The notes: generated by a model not told the origin, from the letters alone. DNA of 64,000 nucleotides from Alphaproteobacteria bacterium (GCA_030424865.1 JAUHVR010000001.1:310001-374000); one strand, 5' to 3'; counted from the first letter of the stretch, positions 1-8,400 are shown. Program-made: numbers and translations.

Positions 1-503
1 GCGGCATAGTGTTCGTTGAAATAGGGGTTGCTCATGCGGCGATAGAGGCCGCCGATTTCATAGCCCCGTGACACGAGGCCCACGCGCGCGGCTTCGTAAT
101 TGCCGAAGTGGCCGGTCAGGAACAGGACCGGGCGCCCCTCGGCGTGGGCCTGTTCGATGTGAGGAAGCCCGTCGCCTTCGATCTCGACCCTGGACATCCG
201 ATCCTTTAGCCCCAGCAGATCGTAGAACTCGATGAAGGTCCGTCCGAAATTGTCGGTAACCGCGTCGGCGATTCGACGGCGTTCCGCTTCGGGCATGTCA
301 GGGTAGACATAGGCCAGGTTGTTCATGGCGCGTTTGCGGTAACCGGCGATCGGGGCCACGATGCGCGACGTGAACCGCCCCATGATCCACAGCCGCGTCC
401 TCAGCGGGAACCGCAGGGCCGTCCAGATCATGCCCCGCAGGATCCGGTCCGAGATCCAATCACCGAAGCTGCCTTTGGGCCTTGTGGTCTTGTCTGCAGC
501 CAT
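1..503 (-). CDS. Lysophospholipid/lipid A acyltransferase family protein (3' part cut off by window edge)
   Basis: The N-terminal 167 residues of a membrane-associated acyltransferase of the LpxL/HtrB type, running off the left edge of the window. The translation begins MAADKTTRPKGSFGDWISD and contains LTGHFGNYEAARV, the family's acceptor-site region with the catalytic His; NNLAYVYPDMPEAERR upstream is also typical. Family members transfer an acyl chain from acyl-ACP to lipid A precursors or lysophospholipids at the inner membrane. ATG at 501-503 is the first start in frame. Without the C-terminal half the exact substrate cannot be assigned. Confidence 0.8.
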   Translation of the reverse strand, partial: MAADKTTRPKGSFGDWISDRILRGMIWTALRFPLRTRLWIMGRFTSRIVAPIAGYRKRAMNNLAYVYPDMPEAERRRIADAVTDNFGRTFIEFYDLLGLKDRMSRVEIEGDGLPHIEQAHAEGRPVLFLTGHFGNYEAARVGLVSRGYEIGGLYRRMSNPYFNEHYA

Positions 504-522
504 GTGCGGCGGGTCCTCTGCC

Positions 523-538
523 TGTCTGGGCCCAGACA
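523..538. promoter_or_regulatory. Perfect 16-bp palindrome upstream of the acyltransferase
   Basis: TGTCTGGGCCCAGACA is a perfect palindrome lying 20 bp upstream of the acyltransferase start and between it and the fliG stop codon. It could be an operator, or part of an mRNA hairpin. There is no T-tract on either side, so a rho-independent terminator is unlikely. No regulator is identified. Confidence 0.3.
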
Positions 539-585
539 TAAGCAGGTGCCGCGGCAAGCTCAAGCACCGGGCAGGGGCGGGCGCC

Positions 586-1653
586 CTAGTCGTCGTCAAT
601 CGGCTTCAGGTTGATCTCTCCGCTTTCGGCCATGTCACGGATGGCGTTCACGATGGCTGACATCGCGGCCTCGCCATCCTTGGGGCGCACCTCTCCCTTG
701 GTCTGCATTTCCTCGCGCAGGTTGTCGGCCATGCGCTTGGACATGTTGCGCAGCATGAATTCTGCGCCTTCCCCTTCGCCACCCCCCATGGCCTCGGCCG
801 CGGCAAAGGCCGTGATCAGCCTGTCCTGGGCCACGTCGCGGGTGATCTTGGGGACATCCACCGGCTTCAGCCGCTCGGGAACATTGGCAAAGGTGAAAAT
901 CTCCTTCCGCACGGCTTCGGCAAAGGCGCTGTCCTGCTCTTCCAGGCTTTGCAGCAGGCTTTCGCGGGTCTGTGCTTCAGAATAGTTCAGGATCGCCCCA
1001 AGCCGCTGGTTCGGGGCCGCGTCAAACGCGCGCGGCGGTTCGGCATCCAGCTGGCTGGCCAGGCTGAGGCCGATGCGGTCGACGGCGTCGGGCGTCACGC
1101 GGGTGGTCATGGACATCGCATAGGTGATGCGCCGGGCGGTTTCGCCGGGAATCCGGCCCAGAACCTCAGCAGCTTTGGCGACGTTGATCTTGGAGAGCAT
1201 GACGGCCGCAATCTCGATCCCTTCGGCCTGGACCATGCTTTCAAGCCGGTCCACCGGCAGGTCGCCGATCCGCTTCCAGGGATCGCCCAGTTGGCGCACG
1301 CCCGCCTCTTTCCGCAGGCGGCGCGCGGTGTGTGGGCTGATCTTGCCGTCGAGTGCGTTCAACGCGCCCTCGATCCCGCCGGGAAAGGCCAGCCCGACCG
1401 AATCAAGCTCGTCCGCGAATTCGGCCACGACGCTGTGCAGGGTGCCCCGATCCACATAGCGCATCTTGCCCAACTGCGCGGTCAGTTCGGCCTGCATGTC
1501 GTCGGGCAGGCTGGACAGGGGCACGTCCGCCCCTTCGGCAAGCAGAAACTGCACGATGATGGCCGCCTTGGCGCGGCGGGAAAGCCCGGCCGTCGCCGAG
1601 CCATCCCCAACGTTCATCGGTTCGAGAGGTGCCAGCTGTGTCAGGTGGTCCAA
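586..1653 (-). CDS. fliG: Flagellar motor switch protein FliG
   Basis: About 355 residues, the usual FliG length. The N-terminal domain is recognisable (LSRRAKAAIIVQFLLAEGAD, then the long helical middle), and the C-terminal part carries a FANVPERL-like segment and a run of charged residues. FliG couples the C-ring to the stator and sets rotation. I chose a TTG start at 1651-1653 because GGGGGA lies 7 bases upstream; the ATG at 1615-1617 (MNVGDGSATAG) has no convincing ribosome binding site and is the alternative. The open frame continues upstream but that part overlaps the TPR gene and looks non-coding. No other flagellar gene is in the window, so this copy is isolated or at the edge of a cluster. 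Confidence 0.85.
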   Translation of the reverse strand: MDHLTQLAPLEPMNVGDGSATAGLSRRAKAAIIVQFLLAEGADVPLSSLPDDMQAELTAQLGKMRYVDRGTLHSVVAEFADELDSVGLAFPGGIEGALNALDGKISPHTARRLRKEAGVRQLGDPWKRIGDLPVDRLESMVQAEGIEIAAVMLSKINVAKAAEVLGRIPGETARRITYAMSMTTRVTPDAVDRIGLSLASQLDAEPPRAFDAAPNQRLGAILNYSEAQTRESLLQSLEEQDSAFAEAVRKEIFTFANVPERLKPVDVPKITRDVAQDRLITAFAAAEAMGGGEGEGAEFMLRNMSKRMADNLREEMQTKGEVRPKDGEAAMSAIVNAIRDMAESGEINLKPIDDD

Positions 1654-1714
1654 ATGAAAATCCCCCGGTCTGTCGACCGAGGGATACGTCACCAAGGTTA
1701 AGGATTGGTGGGGA

Positions 1715-2353
1715 TCAGTAGTTGTAGGTCCTGCCGCTGTCGATCGCCAGACGCAGCGAGATCTCGGCCCAGGTGCCGCGTCCGCCGCGGGCGCGGATTT
1801 CCGAAAGCTGAGCCTGCGCAAGTTCATACTGCCCGGTTTCGACAAAGGCCTGGCCCATGTAGGACCGCACAAGGATGTTGTCGGGGTTCACGTCCAGCGC
1901 GCGGCTGTATTCGATCATGGCTTCGTCCATGTTGCCCATCTTGCGGGCCGTGAAGCCGCGATAGGTAAAGACCATGTCATGGTTCTGATCGGTCACGGCG
2001 TCCAGCACGATGCGGGCCGCGCCATACTTACCGGCATAGGCCAGTTCGCGCACGGCCTGGATGCGGTCGGCGTCATTCAGCGCCTCGTCCTGCGGTTCGA
2101 CGCATGCCTCGGATTCTTCGTCAAAGACCATGCCTTCTTCACATTCGGTCACGGTTTCCGTCTCTTCGGGCGGGTTGGTCTCTTGCCCTTCGCCGGCGTC
2201 TTCGGCATCCGCCTCGGCTTCGACTTCGGTTTCCGCCTTCGGTTCGGCTTCGGCCTCGGCAGTGCTGTCATTGGAATCGCTGGTGTCTACGGTGCCTGCG
2301 GCAAAGGCGATGCCGGGGGCCGTGGCCAGGGCAAGTGCGAGAAGCAGTCTCAT
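1715..2353 (-). CDS. Secreted tetratricopeptide-repeat protein with acidic linker
   Basis: 212 residues. A signal peptide (MRLLLALALATAPGIAFA) is followed by a low-complexity acidic segment, roughly residues 25-75, made of Glu/Ala/Asp repeats, then two Cys residues in a TECEEGM...EACVEP segment, then two or three TPR units (EYSRALDVNPDNILVRSYMG). Such proteins usually scaffold envelope complexes; no specific partner is apparent. An ATG three codons earlier lies directly on the AGGAG sequence, so the ATG at 2351-2353, with AGGAG nine bases upstream, is the better start. It is co-directional with fliG. Confidence 0.75.
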   Translation of the reverse strand: MRLLLALALATAPGIAFAAGTVDTSDSNDSTAEAEAEPKAETEVEAEADAEDAGEGQETNPPEETETVTECEEGMVFDEESEACVEPQDEALNDADRIQAVRELAYAGKYGAARIVLDAVTDQNHDMVFTYRGFTARKMGNMDEAMIEYSRALDVNPDNILVRSYMGQAFVETGQYELAQAQLSEIRARGGRGTWAEISLRLAIDSGRTYNY

Positions 2354-2438
2354 GAAATTCATCTCCTGTTGCAAAAAAGCGGTCCCGGGGTCGGTCGGTT
2401 CGGGGGCACTCACAGGATCAACGATATCGATCTTTCGA

Positions 2439-3104
2439 TCAATGGATGGATTCCAGACCCGGAAAATGTTCCGCTATTCCGTCCATCATGAACTCAAATG
2501 CAATTGCCGCGATCACCAAGCCCATGACCTTGTTGAAAATATAGGTGGTTTGCGGACCAATCAGCTTGTCGCTGCGGGCCGCAAGCAGAAGGGTCAGGTA
2601 GATATAGACCGTCAGTGTCGCGACAACCCCCAGCACCAGAATTTGATGCGCGATGCCTTGTTCATCTGCCTGGGACGAAAAGATCACGATCGAACTGATC
2701 GCGCCGGGACCGGCCAGGATCGGGATCGCCATCGGGACAATGGCCAGCGCCGTGGCGCTGCCTTCGTAGTGGGTGTCGGTGGGCTGCTGGTGGGCCAAGG
2801 GCTTGGCGTTCAGCATGTCCAGCGCGATCAGCAGCAGCAGGAACCCACCGGCCAGCCTGAACGCGCCGAGCGTTATGCCAAAGGCGGTCAGGATGGCCAT
2901 TCCGAAGAAGATGAAAACAGCCATCACAACAAAATAGGCAACCGAGGCCACAAACGCGACGCGGCGCTTGCCCAAGGGGCCCATGCCGGCCACCAGCCCG
3001 ATAAAGAGCGGGATGATCACGGGGGGCGGGACCAGTGCGAAATTGGCGATCAGGATGTGCGAGAACTCTGTCCACTGGAATTCCTGCCAGAAACTTTCCT
3101 GCAT
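2439..3104 (-). CDS. MarC family integral membrane protein
   Basis: 221 residues, close to the family norm, with about six hydrophobic segments. Characteristic stretches are the ANFALVPPPVIIPLFIGL helix near the N-terminus and IVPMAIPILAGPGAISS in the middle, the Pro/Gly-rich signature of the MarC (UPF0056) family. Despite the name (multiple antibiotic resistance) the function of the family is not established. It ends 24 bases before the next minus-strand gene begins downstream of it and probably shares a transcript with the TPR gene. Confidence 0.88.
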   Translation of the reverse strand: MQESFWQEFQWTEFSHILIANFALVPPPVIIPLFIGLVAGMGPLGKRRVAFVASVAYFVVMAVFIFFGMAILTAFGITLGAFRLAGGFLLLLIALDMLNAKPLAHQQPTDTHYEGSATALAIVPMAIPILAGPGAISSIVIFSSQADEQGIAHQILVLGVVATLTVYIYLTLLLAARSDKLIGPQTTYIFNKVMGLVIAAIAFEFMMDGIAEHFPGLESIH

Positions 3105-3128
3105 CGCCGCTGATCCCCCGTCGCGTGT

Positions 3129-5048
3129 CTACCCGTTCAACTTGGTAAACCGCGGCAGCATGGCTGAGAAGTCCTTTCCGGCCCCGTCTTCGTCTTCGAC
3201 AAAGGTTTTGTAGAGATCGCAGGCAGCCTGACCCATCGGGGTCTGCGCGCCGGCACTTTCGGCGGCCTGTTGGCTCAGGCGCAGGTCCTTCAGCATCAGA
3301 TCCGCTGCAAAGCCCGGCTGGTAGCCGTTGTCGGCCGGCGACTGCGGGCCGACCCCCGGGGCCGGGCAATAGGCGTTCATGGTCCAGCTGTATCCGGACG
3401 AGGTGCTGACCACATCGAACATCGCCTGGCGGTCAAGGCCCAGCTTGTCCGCCAGGGCAAAGGCCTCACAGGTGGCGATCATGGTGACGCCGAGGATCAT
3501 GTTGTTGCAGATCTTGGCCGCCTGGCCGTTGCCCGAGGGGCCGCAATGCACGGCCTTTTGGCCCATGATGTCAAACAGCGGCATGGCCTTGGCCAAGCCT
3601 GCCTCGGACCCGCCGACCATGAAGGTCAGCGTACCGCCCGCCGCGCCGCCGATGCCGCCTGATACCGGCGCGTCCAGCGGCAACAGCCTGGCGGCCTCGG
3701 CCTGTTCGGCAACCGCGCGGGCGCTGTCGACGTCGACGGTCGAGCAATCCAGCAGCACCGCGCCGGGGGCCATGGCGGGGATGATCTGGTCGGCCACCGC
3801 GCGCAGGATTGCGCCGTTGGGCAGCATGGTGATCACCACATCCGCGCCGCTGGCCGCCTCGGCCGCCGTCGCAACGCTGGTCGCGCCCTCGACCGTCACG
3901 TCGGCGGTGTCGAACCCCTTGACCTGATGCCCGGCCTTCACAAGGTTCGCCGCCATCGGCGCGCCCATGTTGCCCAACCCGATAAACCCGATCTTCATCC
4001 CCGTCTCCTTGTCGTCGAATGTCAGCGCGTCCTTGCCCAGCGGCCGCAGCATCATCGACATGGCCACCGGGGGCACCCCGTCCGGCGCATGCCGCCACTT
4101 AGGCGAACGGTCCTTGTCGATGATGGCAGCCCGGATGCCTTCGAGGAAGTCCCCATGCTCCATCGCGCGCCAGGTGAAGCGGAACTCAAGCTCCAACGCC
4201 TTGCGGATCGACGGCGTGCCCTGGCGCAGACGATGAATGATCTCGAGCGCGCAGGCCATCGAAATGGGCGAGTTGCGGCGCAGCGCCTTCAGCGCACCTT
4301 GGGCGGTTTCCGTGTCGTCCGAGGCCAGGCTGTTCAGGACGTCGCCCAGCGACTCGCCGCCGAAATGGCGGTTGATGATCTCTTCGGCCTCGGGCGTCAG
4401 ACCCGCCTCGGGGGGCTGGGCCACGAACGTATCGAGCGTTGCGATGTCGCCGCTGGCGGTCAGTGCGGCCTTGGCGGCCTCCCAGCTGTCCTCGGGCAGA
4501 AACACATCGGCAAAGCCCATGCGGATGGCGTCGCGCGCCGTCATGCGCGCGCCGGTCAGGCCAAAGTATTCGCCCAACCGCCCCGGCGCGCGGGCCAGCA
4601 GAAAGGTGCCGCCCACGTCCGGCACCAGGCCGATCCCGCATTCCGGCATGGCGATCTTGCTGCTTTCGCCCACAACCCGGTGCGATCCGTGACAGCCGAT
4701 GCCGACGCCGCCGCCCATGGTAAAGCCCTGCAGGAAGCTGACAATCGGCTTGGGGTATTCGGCGATCAGCGCGTTGCTCTGATACTCATCGCGCCAGAAT
4801 GTGCGGCCATAGGCATAATCGCCTGCAGTCCCCGTGCGATACATGTCGGCGATATCGCCGCCTGCACAAAAGGCGCGGTCGCCTTCGGCATCAAGCACCA
4901 CCAGCGCCACAGCCGGATCATCGCGCCAGTCGCGCAGAGCCGCGTCGATGGCCATGCACATCTCGTAGGTCATCGCGTTCATTGCCTTGGCGCGGGTCAG
5001 GGTGATGCGGCCGGCGCGGCCTTCGGTGCGGATGTGGATGTCGGTCAT
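3129..5048 (-). CDS. Fused 3-hydroxyisobutyryl-CoA hydrolase / 3-hydroxyisobutyrate dehydrogenase
   Basis: A single 639-residue reading frame holding two valine-catabolism enzymes that are normally separate. Residues 1-350 are a crotonase-fold hydrolase (AFCAGGDIADMY, GFTMGGGVGIG oxyanion loop, AMPECGIGLVPDVGGT), matching 3-hydroxyisobutyryl-CoA hydrolase. Residues 351-639 are a complete 3-hydroxyisobutyrate dehydrogenase (MmsB): Rossmann motif GFIGLGNMGAPMA, substrate loop DAPVSGGIGGA, and GNGQAAKICNN with the catalytic Lys. Both halves have normal lengths, and an AAGGAG sequence plus ATG (3996-3998) sits exactly at the junction, as for a separate mmsB. Either a true bifunctional fusion, a fusion with internal initiation, or loss of a stop codon by mutation or sequencing error. 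Confidence 0.88.
   Translation of the reverse strand: MTDIHIRTEGRAGRITLTRAKAMNAMTYEMCMAIDAALRDWRDDPAVALVVLDAEGDRAFCAGGDIADMYRTGTAGDYAYGRTFWRDEYQSNALIAEYPKPIVSFLQGFTMGGGVGIGCHGSHRVVGESSKIAMPECGIGLVPDVGGTFLLARAPGRLGEYFGLTGARMTARDAIRMGFADVFLPEDSWEAAKAALTASGDIATLDTFVAQPPEAGLTPEAEEIINRHFGGESLGDVLNSLASDDTETAQGALKALRRNSPISMACALEIIHRLRQGTPSIRKALELEFRFTWRAMEHGDFLEGIRAAIIDKDRSPKWRHAPDGVPPVAMSMMLRPLGKDALTFDDKETGMKIGFIGLGNMGAPMAANLVKAGHQVKGFDTADVTVEGATSVATAAEAASGADVVITMLPNGAILRAVADQIIPAMAPGAVLLDCSTVDVDSARAVAEQAEAARLLPLDAPVSGGIGGAAGGTLTFMVGGSEAGLAKAMPLFDIMGQKAVHCGPSGNGQAAKICNNMILGVTMIATCEAFALADKLGLDRQAMFDVVSTSSGYSWTMNAYCPAPGVGPQSPADNGYQPGFAADLMLKDLRLSQQAAESAGAQTPMGQAACDLYKTFVEDEDGAGKDFSAMLPRFTKLNG
3996..4010 (-). 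promoter_or_regulatory. mmsB: Internal ribosome binding site and ATG for the MmsB half
   Basis: AAGGAG at 4005-4010 lies six bases upstream of ATG 3996-3998, which begins MKIGFIGLGNMG, the usual N-terminus of 3-hydroxyisobutyrate dehydrogenase. This is a standard Shine-Dalgarno arrangement and would allow a free 289-residue MmsB (3129-3998) to be made in addition to the fusion. Confidence 0.6.
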
Positions 5049-5063
5049 GAACGGGGTCCGGTT

Positions 5064-6203
5064 TTAGGCCGCCAGCATCTGCCGGGCGACGATCAAGCGC
5101 ATGATTTCATTGGTGCCTTCCAGGATCTGGTGTACGCGCAGGTCACGCACCAGTTTCTCGATCCCGTAGTCGGCCAGATAGCCATAGCCGCCGTGCAGCT
5201 GCAGGCATTGATCGACGATGCGCGATCCGGCCTCGGTCACGAACTTCTTGGCCATGGCGCAGTGCTTGGTGGCATCCGGCGCGCCGGTGTCGAGCTTCCA
5301 CGCCGCTTGCCGCAGGAAGACGCGGGCGGCCTGCAGTTCGATTTCCATGTCGGCCAGGCGGAACTGCAGCGCCTGGAACTGGTCGATGGTTTTGCCAAAG
5401 GCCTTGCGCTCGGACATATAGGTCAGCGTCTGGGTCAGCGCCGCCTGCGCGGCCCCCAGCGAGCAGGCCGCGATGTTCAGCCGCCCGCCATCAAGCCCCG
5501 CCATGGCATAGCTGAAGCCGCGGCCCTCTTCGCCCACAAGGTTGTCTGCCGGGATCGCGCAATCGTCGAACTGCACCTGCGCCGTGGGCTGTGATTTCCA
5601 GCCCATCTTGTCTTCGAGTCCGCCAAAGCTGAGGCCCGCCGTCCCGTCCTCGACCAGGACGGTCGAAACGCCCTTGGGCCCCTCAGCCCCCGTGCGGCAC
5701 ATGACGATATAGGCATCCGAATAGCCGCCGCCCGAGATAAAGGCCTTGGTGCCGTTCAGCACATAGCCTTCGTTTGTGCGCTCGGCGCGGGTTTTCAACG
5801 CGGCTGCGTCCGAGCCTGATCCCGGCTCGGTCAGGCAGTAACTCAGCACCGTTTCCATGGTCAGCGCCCGGGGCAGGACGCGGGCCTTCATGTCATCCGA
5901 GCCGAAGCTGTCGATCATGCGCGCGCACATGTTGTGGATCGACAGGAACGCCGCCACGGAGGGGCAAGCCATCGAGAGCGCCTCGAACACCAGGGTCGCA
6001 TCCAGACGCGTCAGGCCCGACCCGCCACTGTCTTCGCTGACGTAGAGCCCGCCAAAGCCCAGTTCGGCGATCCGGGGCCAGAGGTCCTTGGGGATCGTGC
6101 CGTCACGTTCCCAAGTGCGCGCATGAGGTGCGATCTCGGCCTGGCCAAAGGCATGGGCCATGTCAAAGATCGCCGATTGTTCCTCGGACAGTGCAAAATC
6201 CAT
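5064..6203 (-). CDS. Acyl-CoA dehydrogenase, probably isobutyryl-CoA dehydrogenase
   Basis: 379 residues, full length for the family. FAD-dependent alpha,beta-desaturation of acyl-CoA with electrons passed to ETF. Visible signatures are CLTEPGSGSDAAALKT (flavin/substrate binding), FISGGGYSDAYIV, and the C-terminal block LQLHGGYGYLADYGIEKLVRD followed by ILEGTNEIMRLIVAR with the Glu typical of short-chain enzymes. It lies 15 bases upstream of the hydrolase/MmsB fusion in the same direction, which points to the valine pathway (isobutyryl-CoA to methacrylyl-CoA). Short/branched-chain alternatives cannot be excluded on sequence alone. Confidence 0.88.
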   Translation of the reverse strand: MDFALSEEQSAIFDMAHAFGQAEIAPHARTWERDGTIPKDLWPRIAELGFGGLYVSEDSGGSGLTRLDATLVFEALSMACPSVAAFLSIHNMCARMIDSFGSDDMKARVLPRALTMETVLSYCLTEPGSGSDAAALKTRAERTNEGYVLNGTKAFISGGGYSDAYIVMCRTGAEGPKGVSTVLVEDGTAGLSFGGLEDKMGWKSQPTAQVQFDDCAIPADNLVGEEGRGFSYAMAGLDGGRLNIAACSLGAAQAALTQTLTYMSERKAFGKTIDQFQALQFRLADMEIELQAARVFLRQAAWKLDTGAPDATKHCAMAKKFVTEAGSRIVDQCLQLHGGYGYLADYGIEKLVRDLRVHQILEGTNEIMRLIVARQMLAA

Positions 6204-6285
6204 GCCGGCTCCTCCCGCAAGTCGATGAATTGAACGCCTGTTTATTTCTGCAATGTTGCAGGATTCTTTCGACGTGCCAAGCAGG

Positions 6286-7413
6286 TCACAGATCGGCGTG
6301 AAATTCCTCGATCAGGTGCGAAACGACGGCGCGCATCTGGCCTTCGGTGTCCAGCCCCTTGGCGGCGGCCTCTTGCGCCGCGCGCCGCTGGCGCGTGGCG
6401 CTGGTGCCTTCAAGCGCGAGGGCGCGCACCGCCTCGATCTCGCGCAGGCAGTTCAGCGCGGCGGCGTCTTCTTCGACCGTTTCGACAAGTTCGTCCATCA
6501 GGTCAGGGAAGGGCACGATCCGCGCTTCGCCAAAATCGATCATGCCTTCGGTCACGCCATAGCGTTGCGCGCGCCAGCGGTTTTCGCCCAGCAGGAACGG
6601 ATCGTAGATCCGCCAGCGCTGGTTGCGGCGCCTGAGCCGCCACAACATCCGCAGCAGGCACTGGTTCACCGCCGCAAGGGTCAGCGTGTGTTCCAGCCGG
6701 GGCGAAACATCCATGATGCGCGTTTCCAGCGTCGGGAACCGGGCGGACGGGCGCAGGTCCCACCAGATTTTCGAGCTGTCCTCGATCACGCCGAGATCGA
6801 CCAGAACGGAGACGGATCTTTCGTAATCCTGCCAGTTTTCAAACTGCGGGGGCAGTCCGGTGCGAGGCAGGTTGTCGAAGACCGAGATGCGATAGGACGC
6901 CATTCCCGTGTCCTGCCCCTGCCAGAAGGGCGATGAGGTCGAAAGCGCCAGAAGATGGGGCAGGAAATAGGACATCTGCCGCATCAGGTCGGCCCGCAGG
7001 GGATCGTCGTTCAGTCCGATGTGGACGTGGCAGCCACAGATCAACATCCGCCGCACGACGCCACCCAGATCGCGGCTGAGTTCGTTGTAGCGTTCCTTAT
7101 CCGTGTGATGCTGCTTTTTCCATTCCGCAAAGGGATGGCAGGACGCGGCAATGGGCACGAGCCCAAAGCTTTTGGCATGGCGCGAGACGGCGGCACGCAG
7201 GCGCTTCAGCTCATCCCGAGCGGTGCCGATGTCGCCGCAGACGCGCGTGCCGATCTCGATCTGGCATTGCAGGAATTCCGGGCTGACCTGGCCCTGAAGT
7301 TCCGAGGTGCAGGCCTCCATCAGGCCAGCCGGGGCTTCGGCCAGGGACAGGCTGTCGGCATCGACCAGAAGGTATTCTTCTTCGATGCCCAGTGTGAAAC
7401 TCGGATCAGACAT
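6286..7413 (-). CDS. Carboxylate-amine ligase, YbdK/GCS2 type
   Basis: 375 residues. The N-terminal [19 protein letters not shown] contains the IEEEY metal/glutamate-binding signature of the glutamate-cysteine ligase type 2 family, and [11 protein letters not shown] is the second conserved block. E. coli YbdK has weak gamma-glutamylcysteine ligase activity; the physiological substrate of most members is unknown. The gene starts at a divergent intergenic region shared with the RHH/EF-hand gene and ends 82 bases from the acyl-CoA dehydrogenase start. Confidence 0.85.
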   Translation of the reverse strand: MSDPSFTLGIEEEYLLVDADSLSLAEAPAGLMEACTSELQGQVSPEFLQCQIEIGTRVCGDIGTARDELKRLRAAVSRHAKSFGLVPIAASCHPFAEWKKQHHTDKERYNELSRDLGGVVRRMLICGCHVHIGLNDDPLRADLMRQMSYFLPHLLALSTSSPFWQGQDTGMASYRISVFDNLPRTGLPPQFENWQDYERSVSVLVDLGVIEDSSKIWWDLRPSARFPTLETRIMDVSPRLEHTLTLAAVNQCLLRMLWRLRRRNQRWRIYDPFLLGENRWRAQRYGVTEGMIDFGEARIVPFPDLMDELVETVEEDAAALNCLREIEAVRALALEGTSATRQRRAAQEAAAKGLDTEGQMRAVVSHLIEEFHADL

Positions 7414-7471
7414 GGGGCCCCTCCAACAGCCGTTTTTCCGACCTTAGCGAATGCGTGACTGGCGCAAAAGG

Positions 7472-7496
7472 GTGTCTGGATCCTTTGTCCGGACAC
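7472..7496. promoter_or_regulatory. Inverted repeat in divergent intergenic region
   Basis: GTGTCTGGA (7472-7480) and TCCGGACAC (7488-7496) form 9-bp arms with one G:T-type mismatch and a 7-bp loop, between the ligase gene and the RHH-containing gene. Position and symmetry fit a dimeric regulator site. The RHH protein encoded next door is a natural candidate, which is inference only. Confidence 0.35.
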
Positions 7497-7593
7497 GAAA
7501 GTTGGCCTGTATGGGCACCAATTCGCTTGGTTTTGGGGTGTTGCGGCCCCCAGCTTTCTGGAGCGACGCCTGCCAATCTGCTAGGATGATCCC

Positions 7594-8376
7594 ATGTCAA
7601 AAAAGACCGAACAGATCGAAATTCGCATGTCCCCCGAGCTGAAGGGGGCATTGGTCGACCTTGCCAAGCGCCAGGATCGATCGATGAGTGATCTTGTCCG
7701 CGGGATGATTGACGCCGAAGTGCACGGCGCGCGCAACGACATCCCTTCGACAGGAGACATGACAATGCGAACCTACAATCCCTTGCCGCTGGCCTTCCGG
7801 GCGGCCCTGCTTGCGCTGCCAGTTCTGGCGCTGGCTGCAACCTATCTGCTTGGCGCGAATTCTCCGGTGGCCGCTTCGGCCGAGTTCCGCGTGTTCTTTG
7901 CCGAACTTGACGAAAACCGCGATGGCCAGGTCGGTGCCGAAGAATACGCCAATCACCTGACCCGCGAAGACGCTGTTGCCGACGTGGGTGCCTGCGATCC
8001 CACGACCGAGACCGAGTGCACGGCGCTCAAGGTTGCAGCCATGGAAATCGCAGCGCTCGATTCCGATGGCGATGGTGTGATTGCCTACCCGGAACTGGAA
8101 GCCGTGCTGATGCGCGATCGGGCCGAAGAGTTCCTGGACGCGGACATCGATGGAAACGGCTTTGTCACCGCAGATGAGCTTGCAGCGATCGAAAGCGTCT
8201 GGCGGATGGAAGACGGTGAAACCCTGACGGCTGAATGCGCCGCACTGGTGCAGGCCGAAACGACCTCAAACGCGGCGCAGGTCTGCGGGCTGGATGAAGA
8301 TCTGGCTTACGAGTTGATCGCCTGGGACGTCGACCGGGACGGGCAGGTGAGCCTGCGCGAATACCTGGCGTTCTGA
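7594..8376 (+). CDS. Ribbon-helix-helix / transmembrane / four EF-hand protein
   Basis: 260 residues with an unusual domain order. Residues 5-40 (QIEIRMSPELKGALVDLAK, then DRSMSDLVRGMID) look like a ribbon-helix-helix DNA-binding fold. Residues about 68-88 are one hydrophobic segment (AALLALPVLALAATYLLGA). The rest carries four canonical calcium loops starting at D106, D156, D184 and D245, each with Gly at position 6 and Glu at position 12, plus four cysteines (C134, C142, C215, C231). If read from this start the DNA-binding part is cytoplasmic and the EF-hands periplasmic. A second start with AGGAG at ATG 7765 would give only the exported EF-hand part (203 residues). Function unknown; a calcium-responsive membrane regulator is inference. 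Confidence 0.75.
   Translation: MSKKTEQIEIRMSPELKGALVDLAKRQDRSMSDLVRGMIDAEVHGARNDIPSTGDMTMRTYNPLPLAFRAALLALPVLALAATYLLGANSPVAASAEFRVFFAELDENRDGQVGAEEYANHLTREDAVADVGACDPTTETECTALKVAAMEIAALDSDGDGVIAYPELEAVLMRDRAEEFLDADIDGNGFVTADELAAIESVWRMEDGETLTAECAALVQAETTSNAAQVCGLDEDLAYELIAWDVDRDGQVSLREYLAF
7752..7767 (+). promoter_or_regulatory. Strong internal ribosome binding site and alternative start
   Basis: AGGAG at 7752-7756 is followed after 8 bases by ATG 7765, in frame. It begins MRTYNPLPLAFRAALLAL, which reads as a signal peptide or signal anchor. The upstream start at 7594 has only a moderate AGGAT sequence. The EF-hand portion may therefore be produced on its own. Confidence 0.5.
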
Positions 8377-8400
8377 AGCAAGGCACAGACCCAAGCGAAA

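Noticed and set aside
3927-5594. A 555-codon open frame on the plus strand
   Set aside because: It lies antisense to the valine-catabolism genes and the protein is rich in His, Arg and Gln with no domain, as expected from the opposite strand of high-G+C coding DNA.
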